Source: Bordetella sp. LUAb4
GTDB lineage: Bacteria > Pseudomonadota > Gammaproteobacteria > Burkholderiales > Burkholderiaceae_B
Length of the DNA stretch: 64,000 nt
Direction of reading: 5' to 3'
Assembly: GCF_021325795.1 (NCBI RefSeq)
Contig: NZ_JAHPZX010000003.1
Span: forward strand, 186,001 to 250,000
In this document: positions 1 to 8,072 of the stretch, piece after piece
Layout of the letters: each line of letters opens with the position of its first letter
Position numbering within the stretch: position 1 is the stretch's first letter
The notes under the pieces: generated by a model
What the model saw: the letters and a program-made list of their open reading frames with translations, nothing else
Database searches by the model: none
What the model was told of the DNA's origin: nothing
Translations under genes and position numbers: made by a program

Positions 1-499
1 GGTCGGCTTCCTGGTCATCCTGGTGGCCGGGCGCCAGGGCTTGCTGGCCAGCGTGACGCGCGCCTTGACCGGATCGCCGCTGGTGTTCGCCTACGGCATG
101 GCGGGATTGTTCCTCGGCTATCTGTACTTCTCCTTGCCGCGCACGATAGGCATGGTGACGGCGGCGGCGCAGCAGCTCGACCAGGGCCTGCTGGAAGCGG
201 CCCGCACGCTCGGTGCCGGCGCCACGCGGCGCTTCATCGATGTCGAATTGCCGGCCCTGGCGCCGGCGCTGATGGCGGCGGGCGCGATGTGCTTCGCCAC
301 CAGCATGGGCGCCTTCGGTACCGTCTTCACGCTGGGCACGCAGATCGACGTGCTGCCCACCACCATCTACAACGAGTTCACCAACTACGCCAACATTCCC
401 GTGGCCGCCGCCTTGTCGGTGGTGCTGGGGCTGGTGACCTGGGTCGTGCTGTATGCCGCGCATACGCTGGGCGGCGCGCGCGCCGGCGCGGCGGCATGA
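1..499 (+). CDS. ABC transporter permease, 5'-truncated by window edge
   Basis: Inner-membrane permease subunit of a binding-protein-dependent importer. Only the last 165 codons are present; the frame is open from base 2, so the start lies upstream. The visible part has several hydrophobic segments and, about 100 codons before the stop, the cytoplasmic EAA loop (EAARTLGAGATRRF) that docks on the ATPase. Its stop overlaps the next gene's start in an ATGA, so translation is probably coupled. With the following permease and ATPase it forms one importer. The architecture fits the Pot/2-aminoethylphosphonate/iron type importers; the substrate-binding gene should lie upstream. Substrate assignment is not possible from this fragment. 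Confidence 0.9.
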   Translation, partial: VGFLVILVAGRQGLLASVTRALTGSPLVFAYGMAGLFLGYLYFSLPRTIGMVTAAAQQLDQGLLEAARTLGAGATRRFIDVELPALAPALMAAGAMCFATSMGAFGTVFTLGTQIDVLPTTIYNEFTNYANIPVAAALSVVLGLVTWVVLYAAHTLGGARAGAAA

Positions 500-1482
500 C
501 GAGCCGATCTACTTCCATGCTCACCTCCAAGCCATCTTCTTCAACTGTGCCACGCACCGCAACCGCAACCGCAACCGCAACCGCAACCGCAACCGCAACC
601 GCAACCGCAACCGCAACCGCAACCGCAACCGCAACCGCAACCGCAACCGCAACCGCGCAGCCCCTGGCCGGCAGGCTCGAATTCCGTTTGGGCCTGGCCG
701 CCACGCTGGCGGTCGCCGCCTTCCTGATCGGCCCCGTGATCCTGTCGATCCTGGCGGGCCTGACCAAGAATTACTTCGTCGGCCTGTCCAGCGGACTGAC
801 GCTGCGTTGGGTGGCGCAGGTCTGGGACCTGTATGCCATCACCATCTGGCGCTCGCTGGGAATCGCCGTGGCAACGCTGGCGGTCTGTCTTCTGGTCGGC
901 GTGCCAGCCGCCTGGGCATTGACGCTCAAGCGCGGCCGCGTGGCGCGGGCGTTCGAAGAACTGCTGACCTTGCCAGTAGCCGTGCCCGGCCTGGCGACCG
1001 CGCTGGCGCTCATCGTGTCCTGGGGCACGGTGGGCAACCTGCGCAGCAGCGTGACGTTCATCGTCATCGGCCACGTGCTGTTCACCCTGCCCTTCATGGT
1101 GCGCGCGGCGGCGGCCAGCATGGCCATGGGCGGCCTGGCCGTGCTGGACGAAGCCGCCGCCACGCTGGGCGCTTCCCGCCTGCATCGTTTCCTGCACATT
1201 GTCGTGCCCAATGCCGCGCCGGGGATTCTTACCGGCGCCTTGACCGTACTGACGCTGTCGGTCGGCGAATTCAACCTGACCTGGCTGCTGCATACGCCCT
1301 TGACGCAGACCCTGCCCGTCGGCCTGGCCGACAGCTACGCGTCGATGCGGCTGGAAGTAGCCTCCGCCTACACCTTGGTTTTCCTCCTGATGCTGCTGCC
1401 ATTGCTGCTGGGCTTGCAGTGGTTGGCCGCGCGTGCGTCCGGCAGCACCCAAGGTACAGCCTCTTCGAGACAGTCTTCATGA
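496..1482 (+). CDS. ABC transporter permease with a (Thr-Ala)17 N-terminal tract
   Basis: Second permease of the importer, 328 residues. After a hydrophilic N-terminus comes an uninterrupted run of 17 Thr-Ala dipeptides (about residues 21-54), then hydrophobic segments beginning near residue 63 and an EAA loop near residues 217-238 (DEAAATLGASRLHRFLHIVVP). The dipeptide run is encoded by a hexanucleotide tandem repeat and would lie in the cytoplasm ahead of the first membrane span. Both ends overlap the neighbouring genes by ATGA. The start is the ATG in that overlap; a later start after the repeat cannot be excluded, but I see no ATG there. Family assignment is firm, substrate unknown. Confidence 0.88.
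   Translation: MTSRSTSMLTSKPSSSTVPRTATATATATATATATATATATATATATATATATAQPLAGRLEFRLGLAATLAVAAFLIGPVILSILAGLTKNYFVGLSSGLTLRWVAQVWDLYAITIWRSLGIAVATLAVCLLVGVPAAWALTLKRGRVARAFEELLTLPVAVPGLATALALIVSWGTVGNLRSSVTFIVIGHVLFTLPFMVRAAAASMAMGGLAVLDEAAATLGASRLHRFLHIVVPNAAPGILTGALTVLTLSVGEFNLTWLLHTPLTQTLPVGLADSYASMRLEVASAYTLVFLLMLLPLLLGLQWLAARASGSTQGTASSRQSS
561..656 (+). repeat. (AACCGC)16 hexanucleotide tandem repeat
   Basis: Sixteen perfect copies of AACCGC in a row, preceded by a partial copy (ACCGC, 556-560). It lies inside the second permease gene and encodes the Thr-Ala tract. The unit is a multiple of three, so slippage would change protein length without a frameshift. No codon variation among copies is visible, which points to recent or ongoing slippage. 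Confidence 0.97.
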
Positions 1483-2471
1483 AGCACCCCGTCACCATCA
1501 CCCTCGAACAATGCGCCAAGACCTGGCCTGATGGCAGCCGCGCGCTGCATCCCGTGGATCTGCGCATCGAAGGCGGGCGCACCCTGGCCCTGCTGGGACC
1601 CTCTGGCTGCGGCAAGACCACGCTGCTGCGCTTGATCTGTGGCCTCGAAGCCGCCGATCCCGGTTCGCGCATCCTTTTCGACGACGAGGACGTCAGCGTG
1701 CAGGCGCCCGAAGCGCGCGGCGTGGGCGTGGTGTTTCAGAACTACGCCTTGTTTCCCAACATGACCGTGGCGCAGAACGTCGCCTACGGTCTGCGCATCC
1801 GCAAGATGCCCAAGCCCGAGCAGGCGGAACGGGTCGGCCATATGTTGAGCTTGGTGAGGATGGAGGCGCTGGCCGACCGCCGTATCTCACAGTTGTCCGG
1901 CGGACAACGGCAACGCGTGGCGCTGGCGCGTGCGTTGGCCATCGAGCCGCGCGTGCTGCTGCTCGATGAGCCGCTGACGGCGCTGGATGCGAAGCTGCGC
2001 GAGCATCTGCGCGTGGAGCTGGCGCAGATGCTGCGCACCTTGAACATCACCACCGTCATCGTCACGCACGACCAGGACGAAGCCATGATGTTGGGCGATC
2101 GCATCGCCGTCATGTCGGCTGGCCGCCTGGAGCAGGTGGGCGATGCCGAGACCCTGTATCGACAGCCCGCCACGTCTTTTGTCGGCGAGTTCCTGGGCAC
2201 GCTGTGCAAAGTACGCGCGCGCCTGGAACAGGGTGTGGTGGCGGGCGGCGACGAGGTCATCGGCTTTCGTCCGCACGAGGTGGAGTTGCTGCCCGCCCTG
2301 CCGTCCGCGCTCCAGGCCCGTGTCGCCGCGCGTTTTTTCCTTGGCGCCACCTTGCGCCTGCAATTGGAGCTGGACGACGGCCAGGCCTTCCCCGTGATCC
2401 TGCCCGCCGACAGCGGCCACCGCGTGGGCGAGTCGGTGTCGCTGCGCCTGACGCGTCCGTTGCCTGGCTGA
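1479..2471 (+). CDS. ABC transporter ATP-binding protein
   Basis: Cytoplasmic ATPase of the same importer, 330 residues. Walker A is GPSGCGKTT (about residues 40-48), the signature is LSGGQRQRVAL (near 138), Walker B is VLLLDEPLTALD, and the switch histidine is in VIVTHDQDEA. The C-terminal third after about residue 245 is a TOBE-like extension, as in Pot/Fbp/Phn ATPases that carry an accessory domain. Its ATG overlaps the permease stop (ATGA). It differs from the UgpC-like ATPase 1.1 kb downstream, so two separate importers sit here. Substrate uncertain; phosphonates, polyamines or iron are typical of the family. Confidence 0.93.
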   Translation: MKHPVTITLEQCAKTWPDGSRALHPVDLRIEGGRTLALLGPSGCGKTTLLRLICGLEAADPGSRILFDDEDVSVQAPEARGVGVVFQNYALFPNMTVAQNVAYGLRIRKMPKPEQAERVGHMLSLVRMEALADRRISQLSGGQRQRVALARALAIEPRVLLLDEPLTALDAKLREHLRVELAQMLRTLNITTVIVTHDQDEAMMLGDRIAVMSAGRLEQVGDAETLYRQPATSFVGEFLGTLCKVRARLEQGVVAGGDEVIGFRPHEVELLPALPSALQARVAARFFLGATLRLQLELDDGQAFPVILPADSGHRVGESVSLRLTRPLPG

Positions 2472-2621
2472 CATGCTCTGCCTGTCGCACCGGCTGCGTG
2501 TGCCGGCTGGGCGGTATCGCTTGCTGGCCGTATCGCCGGCTCCATTACTGGCTTTATTACCGGCTCCAATCCCGGCCCGTCTCCCCAACCTATCTTTCGC
2601 TCCGCATCTCTCAGGACTCTC

Positions 2622-3449
2622 ATGCTGATCGCCCAGATTACCGACTTGCACATCCGCCTCCCCGGACAGAAGGCCTACCGCATCGTCGAGACCGACGCCT
2701 ACCTGCCGCCGGCCGTGCAGGCTTTGAATCGCCTCGATCCCGCCCCCGACCTGGTGGTGATCAGCGGGGACCTGACCGACTTCGGCCGCCCCGCCGAATA
2801 CGCCCATCTGAAGAAAATGCTGGACGCCCTGCGCATGCCCTACGTGCTGCTACCCGGCAATCACGACGATCGTGCCACGCTGCGCGAAGTCTTCGCGGAT
2901 CACGCCTATCTGGCCGGCGCGGACGGAGACGGCCATATGCAATACACGGTGGAGGATTTTCCCGTGCGCCTGCTGGCGCTGGACACGGTGGTGCCGCTGC
3001 AAAGCCACGGTTCTCTGTGCGGGCAACGCCTGGCCTGGCTGGCGGATCGTCTGGCTGAACAGCCGCAACGTCCCACCGTGATCATCATGCATCATCCGCC
3101 TTTCGAAACCGGCATCGCGCATATGGACGCCATCGGCCTGTTGACGGGCATCGAAGGGTTGGCGGACATCGTCGGGCGTCATGGCAATGTCGAACGCATC
3201 CTGTGCGGCCATCTGCACCGCAGCATTTTTCGCCGCTTCGCGGGCACCATCGCGTCGACCTGCCCCAGTCCGGCACACCAGGTGGCCCTGGACTTGCGGC
3301 CCAACGGTCCGTCGGCTTTCGTCATGGAGCCGCCCGGCTTTCATCTGCACGAATGGCGCAATGGCGCGCTCGTCAGCCATGTGGCCTTCATCGGCGACTA
3401 TGCCGGTCCCTATCCCTTCCATGAGGGCGGCGCCCTGATCGACGAGTGA
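2622..3449 (+). CDS. gpdQ: GpdQ-like glycerophosphodiesterase (class III metallophosphodiesterase)
   Basis: Binuclear metal phosphodiesterase, 275 residues, close in length and sequence to Enterobacter GpdQ, which hydrolyses glycerophosphodiesters to sn-glycerol 3-phosphate and an alcohol. Metal-ligand motifs are in the expected order: TDLH (Asp8, His10), SGD (Asp50), GNHDD (Asn80), MHHPP (about 157-158) and CGHLH (about 197-199). An SD-like AGGA precedes the ATG. No signal peptide, so probably cytoplasmic. It sits directly upstream of a glycerol-3-phosphate importer, where enteric bacteria use the unrelated UgpQ. CpdA-type cyclic-AMP phosphodiesterase is the alternative, but the GpdQ-like C-terminus (GDYAGPYPF) argues for the former. 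Confidence 0.85.
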   Translation: MLIAQITDLHIRLPGQKAYRIVETDAYLPPAVQALNRLDPAPDLVVISGDLTDFGRPAEYAHLKKMLDALRMPYVLLPGNHDDRATLREVFADHAYLAGADGDGHMQYTVEDFPVRLLALDTVVPLQSHGSLCGQRLAWLADRLAEQPQRPTVIIMHHPPFETGIAHMDAIGLLTGIEGLADIVGRHGNVERILCGHLHRSIFRRFAGTIASTCPSPAHQVALDLRPNGPSAFVMEPPGFHLHEWRNGALVSHVAFIGDYAGPYPFHEGGALIDE

Positions 3450-3488
3450 TGGAGTGGGGGACAGTGCCATGATTCCGTCATGTTCGCA

Positions 3489-3524
3489 CCGCACAATGAA
3501 AAGGATTTCATTTGCCCGCACAAT
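3489..3524 (+). promoter_or_regulatory. putative operator: inverted repeat within direct repeats upstream of ugpC
   Basis: A perfect 7-bp inverted repeat, AATGAAA-agga-TTTCATT (3495-3512), is bracketed by two exact copies of CCGCACAAT (3489-3497 and 3516-3524, 27 bp apart). It lies about 30 bp before the ugpC ATG, in a patch more AT-rich than its surroundings. It does not match the Pho-box consensus well. Regulatory role is inferred from symmetry and position only. Confidence 0.4.
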
Positions 3525-3554
3525 AGCCATGAAAAATAAACAGAGCGAGGGGAC

Positions 3555-4652
3555 ATGGCCGCGATAGTTCTGGACAATCTGACCAAGCAATACGCCGACG
3601 CGGCGGCCATCAGCAACGTGGCCTTCACCGTGCCGGCCGGCAGCTTCACGGTATTGCTGGGTCCGTCGGGCTGCGGCAAGTCCACGACGCTGCGCATGAT
3701 TGCCGGGCTGGACACGCCCACTTCCGGCCGCATCCATATCGGCGACCGCGACGTCACCGACCTGCCGCCCGCCAAGCGCCGCGTGGCGATGGTCTTCCAA
3801 TCGTATGCCCTGTTCCCGCACCTGTCGGTGCGCGAGAACATCCTGTTCGGCCTGAAGGTGCGCAAGGAGCCGGCCGCCGATTACCAGCGTCGCCTGGATC
3901 GTGTCGCCGGGCTGCTGGGCCTGGGCCATCTGCTGGACCGCAAGCCGTCGCAGTTATCCGGCGGCCAGCAACAACGCGTGGCCTTGGGCCGCGCGGTGAT
4001 CTCCGAAGCGCCCGTCTGCCTGATGGATGAGCCGCTGTCGAATCTGGATGCGCAGCTGCGCCACGAGATGCGCCGCGAAATCCGCGCCCTGCAGCAGCAG
4101 TTGAACATGACCATGGTGTACGTCACGCATGACCAGACCGAAGCCATGAGCATGGCCGATCAGGTGGTGCTGCTACGTAATGGCGTCATCGAGCAGTGCG
4201 ACACGCCGGACCGTCTGTACGCGCGTCCCGCCACCGAATTCGCCGCGCGCTTCATCGGTACGCCGCCGATGAACCTGATCACGCTGGACAGCGTGGGCGG
4301 CGCCATGGTGCCCGCCGGCACCAGCGGGCCGGCGGTGCCGCGGGCGCCGGCCGGTGCCCGCAAACTGGGCGTGCGTCCCGAACACATACGCCTGGCGGCG
4401 CCGGCACGAAGTCGGGATCGCAGCACGGATCAAGGGCAAAACGAAAACCAGACCCATGCCGCGACGGTGCAGGGCGTCGAATACTTTGGCGCCGACTCCA
4501 TCGTCACGTGCACCGTCGGCACCAGCAGCGGCATCGCGGTTCGGGTGACCGGTCATCTGCACGCCGCGCCCGGTGATGTATTGCATTTGCAGTGGGATAC
4601 GCAGCACCAGCATTTTTTCGATGCCGGCGCGCTTGCGCTGGCAGCGGGTTGA
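3555..4652 (+). CDS. ugpC: sn-glycerol-3-phosphate ABC transporter ATP-binding protein UgpC
   Basis: ATPase of the Ugp/Mal class, 365 residues. Walker A GPSGCGKST (about 36-44), Q-loop in VFQSYALFPHLSV, signature LSGGQQQRVALGRA, Walker B CLMDEPLSNLD, switch THDQTEAM. The C-terminal part after about residue 235 is the regulatory OB-fold region seen in MalK/UgpC. A GA-rich ribosome-binding site (gcgagggg) precedes the ATG. It should energise the UgpA/UgpE permease encoded downstream on the same strand. Which sugar-phosphate or sugar is carried rests on the operon context and the neighbouring GpdQ-like enzyme. Confidence 0.88.
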   Translation: MAAIVLDNLTKQYADAAAISNVAFTVPAGSFTVLLGPSGCGKSTTLRMIAGLDTPTSGRIHIGDRDVTDLPPAKRRVAMVFQSYALFPHLSVRENILFGLKVRKEPAADYQRRLDRVAGLLGLGHLLDRKPSQLSGGQQQRVALGRAVISEAPVCLMDEPLSNLDAQLRHEMRREIRALQQQLNMTMVYVTHDQTEAMSMADQVVLLRNGVIEQCDTPDRLYARPATEFAARFIGTPPMNLITLDSVGGAMVPAGTSGPAVPRAPAGARKLGVRPEHIRLAAPARSRDRSTDQGQNENQTHAATVQGVEYFGADSIVTCTVGTSSGIAVRVTGHLHAAPGDVLHLQWDTQHQHFFDAGALALAAG

Positions 4653-4744
4653 AACCCGCGTCGCTCTTTCATCAGAAGCTTCATCTATTCCGACTGCTGT
4701 TCCGATCGTTGTCCGACGTTGTCCATTAGCGAGATCCTCCCATC

Positions 4745-6040
4745 ATGCGACGCACTGTATTGAAAAGCTTGGCCGCCATGATCGCCGGCGCCTTCCTGTC
4801 CCTGCCCGCCTACGCCCAGACCAAGCCGGTCGAGGTCGAGTTCTACTATCCCGTCGCGGTGGGTGGCCCCATCACCAAGATCATCGACACCATGGTGGCG
4901 GATTTCGAGAAGGAGAACGCCGGCATCAAGATCAAGCCGGTGTATGCGGGTTCCTATCAGGACTCCATCGCCAAGGCGCTCACCGCGCTCAAGGGCGGTA
5001 ATCCGCCGCAGCTGGCCGTGCTGTTGTCGACCGATATGTTCACGCTGATCGATGAAGACGCCATCGTTCCCATCGACGGCCTGGCCAAGGACGAAGCCGG
5101 CAAGCAATGGCTGGGTGGCTTCTACGACGCCTTCATGCAGAACAGCCGCAGCGGCGGCCATGTCTGGGGCGTGCCGTTCCAGCGCTCCACCATCGTCATG
5201 TACTACAACAAGACGATGTTCAAGGACGCGGGCCTGGATCCCGAACACGCGCCCGCCACCTGGCAGGAGCTGGTCGAATTCTCCAAGAAGCTCACCAAGA
5301 AAGATGCCGCCGGCAACGTGACGCAATGGGGCCTGGAAATTCCTTCGGGCGGCAGCTTCGCCTATTGGCTGTTCCAGGCGCTGACCACGCCCAACGACGC
5401 CATCCTGATGAACGAGGCCGGCAACCAGGTCATGCTGGACAAGCCCGCGGTGGTCGAGGCCGCGCAGTTCTGGCGCGACCTGGCCGCCAAGCATGGCGTC
5501 ATGCCCACCGGCACCATCGATTGGGGCACGACGCCCAAGGACTTCCTGGAAAAGAAGGCCGCCATCATCTGGACCACCACCGGCAACCTGACCAACATCC
5601 GCGGCAATGCCAGCTTCCCCTTCGGCGTGGCGATGATGCCCAAGCAGAAGCGCGGCGGCAGCCCCACCGGCGGCGGCAACTTCTATGTCTTCAAGAACGC
5701 CACGCCGGCACAGCAGGAAGCCGCGCTGAAGTTCGCGCGTTGGGCCACCACGCCGGAACGCGCGGCTGACTGGAGCATCGCTACCGGTTACGTGGCCGTG
5801 ACCCCGGCTGCCTGGCAAACCGACAAGATGAAGAAGTACGCGCAGGAAGTGCCGGCCGCCGCGGTGGCGCGCGACCAGTTGGATGTCAGCGTGGCGGAAT
5901 TCTCCACGCACGAGAACCAGCGCGTGACCAAGGTGTTGAACGACGCCCTGCAATCCGCCCTGACCGGCGCGAAGACGCCGCAACAGGCGCTTACCGACGC
6001 GCAGCGTGAAGCCGATCGCATCCTGCGTTCGTACAAGTAA
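4745..6040 (+). CDS. ugpB: extracellular solute-binding protein, UgpB-like
   Basis: Periplasmic binding protein, 431 residues, with a clear signal peptide (MRRTVLKSLAAMIAGAFL, cleavage after AYAQ). It resembles E. coli UgpB across its length: the YNKTMFKDAGLDPE, LTNIRGNASFPFGVAMMP and C-terminal GAKTPQQALTDA segments match that family. It captures the ligand for the downstream permeases; sn-glycerol 3-phosphate or glycerophosphodiesters are expected. Just upstream (about 4699-4724) the sequence repeats TTGTCC at a 10-bp period, which may be a regulator site. Substrate specificity is inferred. Confidence 0.87.
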   Translation: MRRTVLKSLAAMIAGAFLSLPAYAQTKPVEVEFYYPVAVGGPITKIIDTMVADFEKENAGIKIKPVYAGSYQDSIAKALTALKGGNPPQLAVLLSTDMFTLIDEDAIVPIDGLAKDEAGKQWLGGFYDAFMQNSRSGGHVWGVPFQRSTIVMYYNKTMFKDAGLDPEHAPATWQELVEFSKKLTKKDAAGNVTQWGLEIPSGGSFAYWLFQALTTPNDAILMNEAGNQVMLDKPAVVEAAQFWRDLAAKHGVMPTGTIDWGTTPKDFLEKKAAIIWTTTGNLTNIRGNASFPFGVAMMPKQKRGGSPTGGGNFYVFKNATPAQQEAALKFARWATTPERAADWSIATGYVAVTPAAWQTDKMKKYAQEVPAAAVARDQLDVSVAEFSTHENQRVTKVLNDALQSALTGAKTPQQALTDAQREADRILRSYK

Positions 6041-6062
6041 ACCGCACAGGGACGGACCCGCG

Positions 6063-6938
6063 ATGAACAGGACCTTGAATACCGTGTATGCGTGGCTGCT
6101 GTTGCTGCCGGCCATGGTCCTGCTCGTCGCGTTCACGCACTATCCGGCGCTGGCGACCCTGTGGCACAGCTTTTTCTCCACGCCCAAGGGACGCCGGCCA
6201 GCGGTATTCGTCGGCCTTGAGAATTACCAGGCCATGCTGCAGGACCCCGTGTTCTGGCGCGCGCTGATCAACAATCTCTGGTTCGCCTTGGGCACGGTGC
6301 CGGTGGCGGTGGGCATCGCGCTGGTGATGGCGCTGTGGGTCAATCGCGGGCTGGCCGGGCGCGGATTCCTGCGCCTGTCGTATTTCACCCCCACCATCCT
6401 GCCCATGGTGGCGGTGGCCAATATCTGGCTGTTCTTCTACACGCCGCAGTACGGCCTGCTGGCGCAGATCCTGCAGTTCGTGGGCCTGCCCGGTCCGAAC
6501 TGGCTGGGCACCAAGGAAACCGCGCTGCCCGCCCTGATGATCGTATCGGTGTGGAAGGAAGCCGGCTTCTTCATGATTTTCTATCTGGCCGCGCTGCAAG
6601 GCGTGTCGCCTTCGCTGCGCGAAGCCGCGATGCTGGAAGGCGCGTCGCGCTGGCAGTACTTCCGCCGCGTGCTGTGGCCGCTGCTGATGCCGACCACGCT
6701 GTTTGTCCTGATCAATGCGTTGATCAATGCCTTTCGCCTGATCGACCACGTGGTGGTGATGACCCATGGCGGCCCCGACAACGCCAGCACGCTGCTGTTG
6801 TTCTACATTTATCAGATCGGCTTCAGTTTCTGGGACACGGCCTATGCCGCGACACTGACGGTGGTCTTGCTGGTGGTGCTGGGCCTCATCGCGGCGATCA
6901 AGTTCCGCTGGCTGGACAAGAGGACCCATTACCAATGA
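6063..6938 (+). CDS. ugpA: sn-glycerol-3-phosphate ABC transporter permease UgpA
   Basis: Inner-membrane permease, 291 residues, with six predicted hydrophobic spans and an EAA loop (REAAMLEGASRWQYFRRVLWP, about residues 186-206). The start is the ATG after gacggacccgcg, 22 bp past the binding-protein stop; upstream in-frame ATGs would overlap that gene. The stop overlaps the next start (ATGA). UgpA-type segment NLWFALGTVPVAVGIALVMAL supports the subfamily. Confidence 0.88.
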   Translation: MNRTLNTVYAWLLLLPAMVLLVAFTHYPALATLWHSFFSTPKGRRPAVFVGLENYQAMLQDPVFWRALINNLWFALGTVPVAVGIALVMALWVNRGLAGRGFLRLSYFTPTILPMVAVANIWLFFYTPQYGLLAQILQFVGLPGPNWLGTKETALPALMIVSVWKEAGFFMIFYLAALQGVSPSLREAAMLEGASRWQYFRRVLWPLLMPTTLFVLINALINAFRLIDHVVVMTHGGPDNASTLLLFYIYQIGFSFWDTAYAATLTVVLLVVLGLIAAIKFRWLDKRTHYQ

Positions 6939-7804
6939 ACACGAGCGTGCAACCCCGTGCTTCCCGTGACATTCGTGCGCTGAAATCCGGCGGTGCGCGC
7001 GAGTCCGGCGCCTGGCTCGACACCATCGGAGCCTGGCTGCTGGGCCTTATCTGGATCCTGCCGCTGTTGTACGCGCTGTGGGCCGCCGTGCATCCGCCGG
7101 CCTATGCGACGCGCTTCGACCTGTTCGCGCCCTGGACCCTGGACAACTTCACGCGGGCCTGGGAAGCCGCGCCGTTTCCCCGCTATTACCTCAACACCTT
7201 CATGCTGGTCACCATGGTGCTGGTCGCGCAGCTGATCCTGTCGACCATGGCGGGCTATGCCTTCGCCCGCCTGGAATTCCGCGGCCGCGAATTCCTGTTC
7301 CTGCTGGTGCTGCTGCAATTGATGGTGATGCCCGACGTTCTCATCGTGGAGAACTACCGCAGCATGAGTTGGCTGGGTGTGCGCGATACGGTATTTGCCA
7401 TCGCCTTGCCGTACTTCGCCTCGGCCTTCGGCATCTTCCTGTTGCGCCAGACCTTCAAGACCATACCCCGTGAACTGGAGGAAGCGGCGCGCGTGGAAGG
7501 CGCCAGCGCCTTGCAGATCCTGCTCAAAGTCTACGTGCCGCTGGGCAAGCCCACCTATATCGCCTATGGCCTGGTGTCGGTCAGCTACCACTGGAACAAC
7601 TTCCTGTGGCCCTTGATCATCACCAACTCGGTCGAGGCGCGGCCCCTGACGGTCGGCCTGCAGGTCTTCTCATCGACCGACCAGGGCATAGACTGGTCGG
7701 TCATCACCGCCGCTACCTTGCTGTCCGCGGCGCCTTTGCTGGTGGCGTTTCTGCTGTTCCAACGGCAGTTCGTGCAATCCTTCCTGCGCGCTGGCATACG
7801 CTAG
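6935..7804 (+). CDS. ugpE: sn-glycerol-3-phosphate ABC transporter permease UgpE
   Basis: Second Ugp permease, 289 residues. A hydrophilic N-terminus of about 30 residues precedes the first span; the EAA loop reads LEEAARVEGASALQILLKVYVP, followed by the VSYHWNNFLWPLIIT motif usual in UgpE/MalG. Start overlaps the ugpA stop by ATGA. This is the last gene of the ugp cluster; a strong hairpin lies about 80 bp downstream. Confidence 0.88.
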   Translation: MNTSVQPRASRDIRALKSGGARESGAWLDTIGAWLLGLIWILPLLYALWAAVHPPAYATRFDLFAPWTLDNFTRAWEAAPFPRYYLNTFMLVTMVLVAQLILSTMAGYAFARLEFRGREFLFLLVLLQLMVMPDVLIVENYRSMSWLGVRDTVFAIALPYFASAFGIFLLRQTFKTIPRELEEAARVEGASALQILLKVYVPLGKPTYIAYGLVSVSYHWNNFLWPLIITNSVEARPLTVGLQVFSSTDQGIDWSVITAATLLSAAPLLVAFLLFQRQFVQSFLRAGIR

Positions 7805-7880
7805 GGTGATGTGCGCGCGTGCATGGGCACGCGTTCGCTTTGCCGCGCCCGCATACAGCTTGGCGCCGTACATATACACA

Positions 7881-7919
7881 AAGGGGCCGTTGCCGCGGAT
7901 ATGGCGGCAACGGCCCCTT
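7881..7919. terminator. bidirectional terminator between ugpE and leuA
   Basis: A perfect 16-bp stem (AAGGGGCCGTTGCCGC) with a 7-nt loop separates the convergent ugpE and leuA genes. The stem ends in AA/TT, giving short U-rich ends on both transcripts (CCCCTT and CCCCTTTGTGT), so it can serve both directions. Confidence 0.85.
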
Positions 7920-7960
7920 CTGTCGTCCTGCCCGTGCGGGATCACCGCGCCGGGAGCGAG

Positions 7961-7995
7961 GGCCTGGCGGTTTCGATCGAGGAAACCGCCAGGCC
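7961..7995. terminator. second hairpin downstream of leuA
   Basis: Perfect 14-bp stem GGCCTGGCGGTTTC / GAAACCGCCAGGCC with a 7-nt loop, about 80 bp past the leuA stop. There is no T-run on either side, so it is more likely an mRNA 3'-end stabiliser or a weak terminator acting with the stronger hairpin beyond it. Confidence 0.5.
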
Positions 7996-8072
7996 AACAG
8001 CGTCAAGCGAGTAGCGTCGCTTCAGTGCCGTCACTTCAATGACGCCGCCTCAGCCGCGTCCCTCCCTTGGGC

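Noticed and set aside
453-1478. Long frame encoding (Asn-Arg)n across the hexanucleotide repeat
   Set aside because: The repeat is a multiple of three and open in all frames. Real permease motifs occur only in the Thr-Ala frame, and the ATPase starts at 1479.
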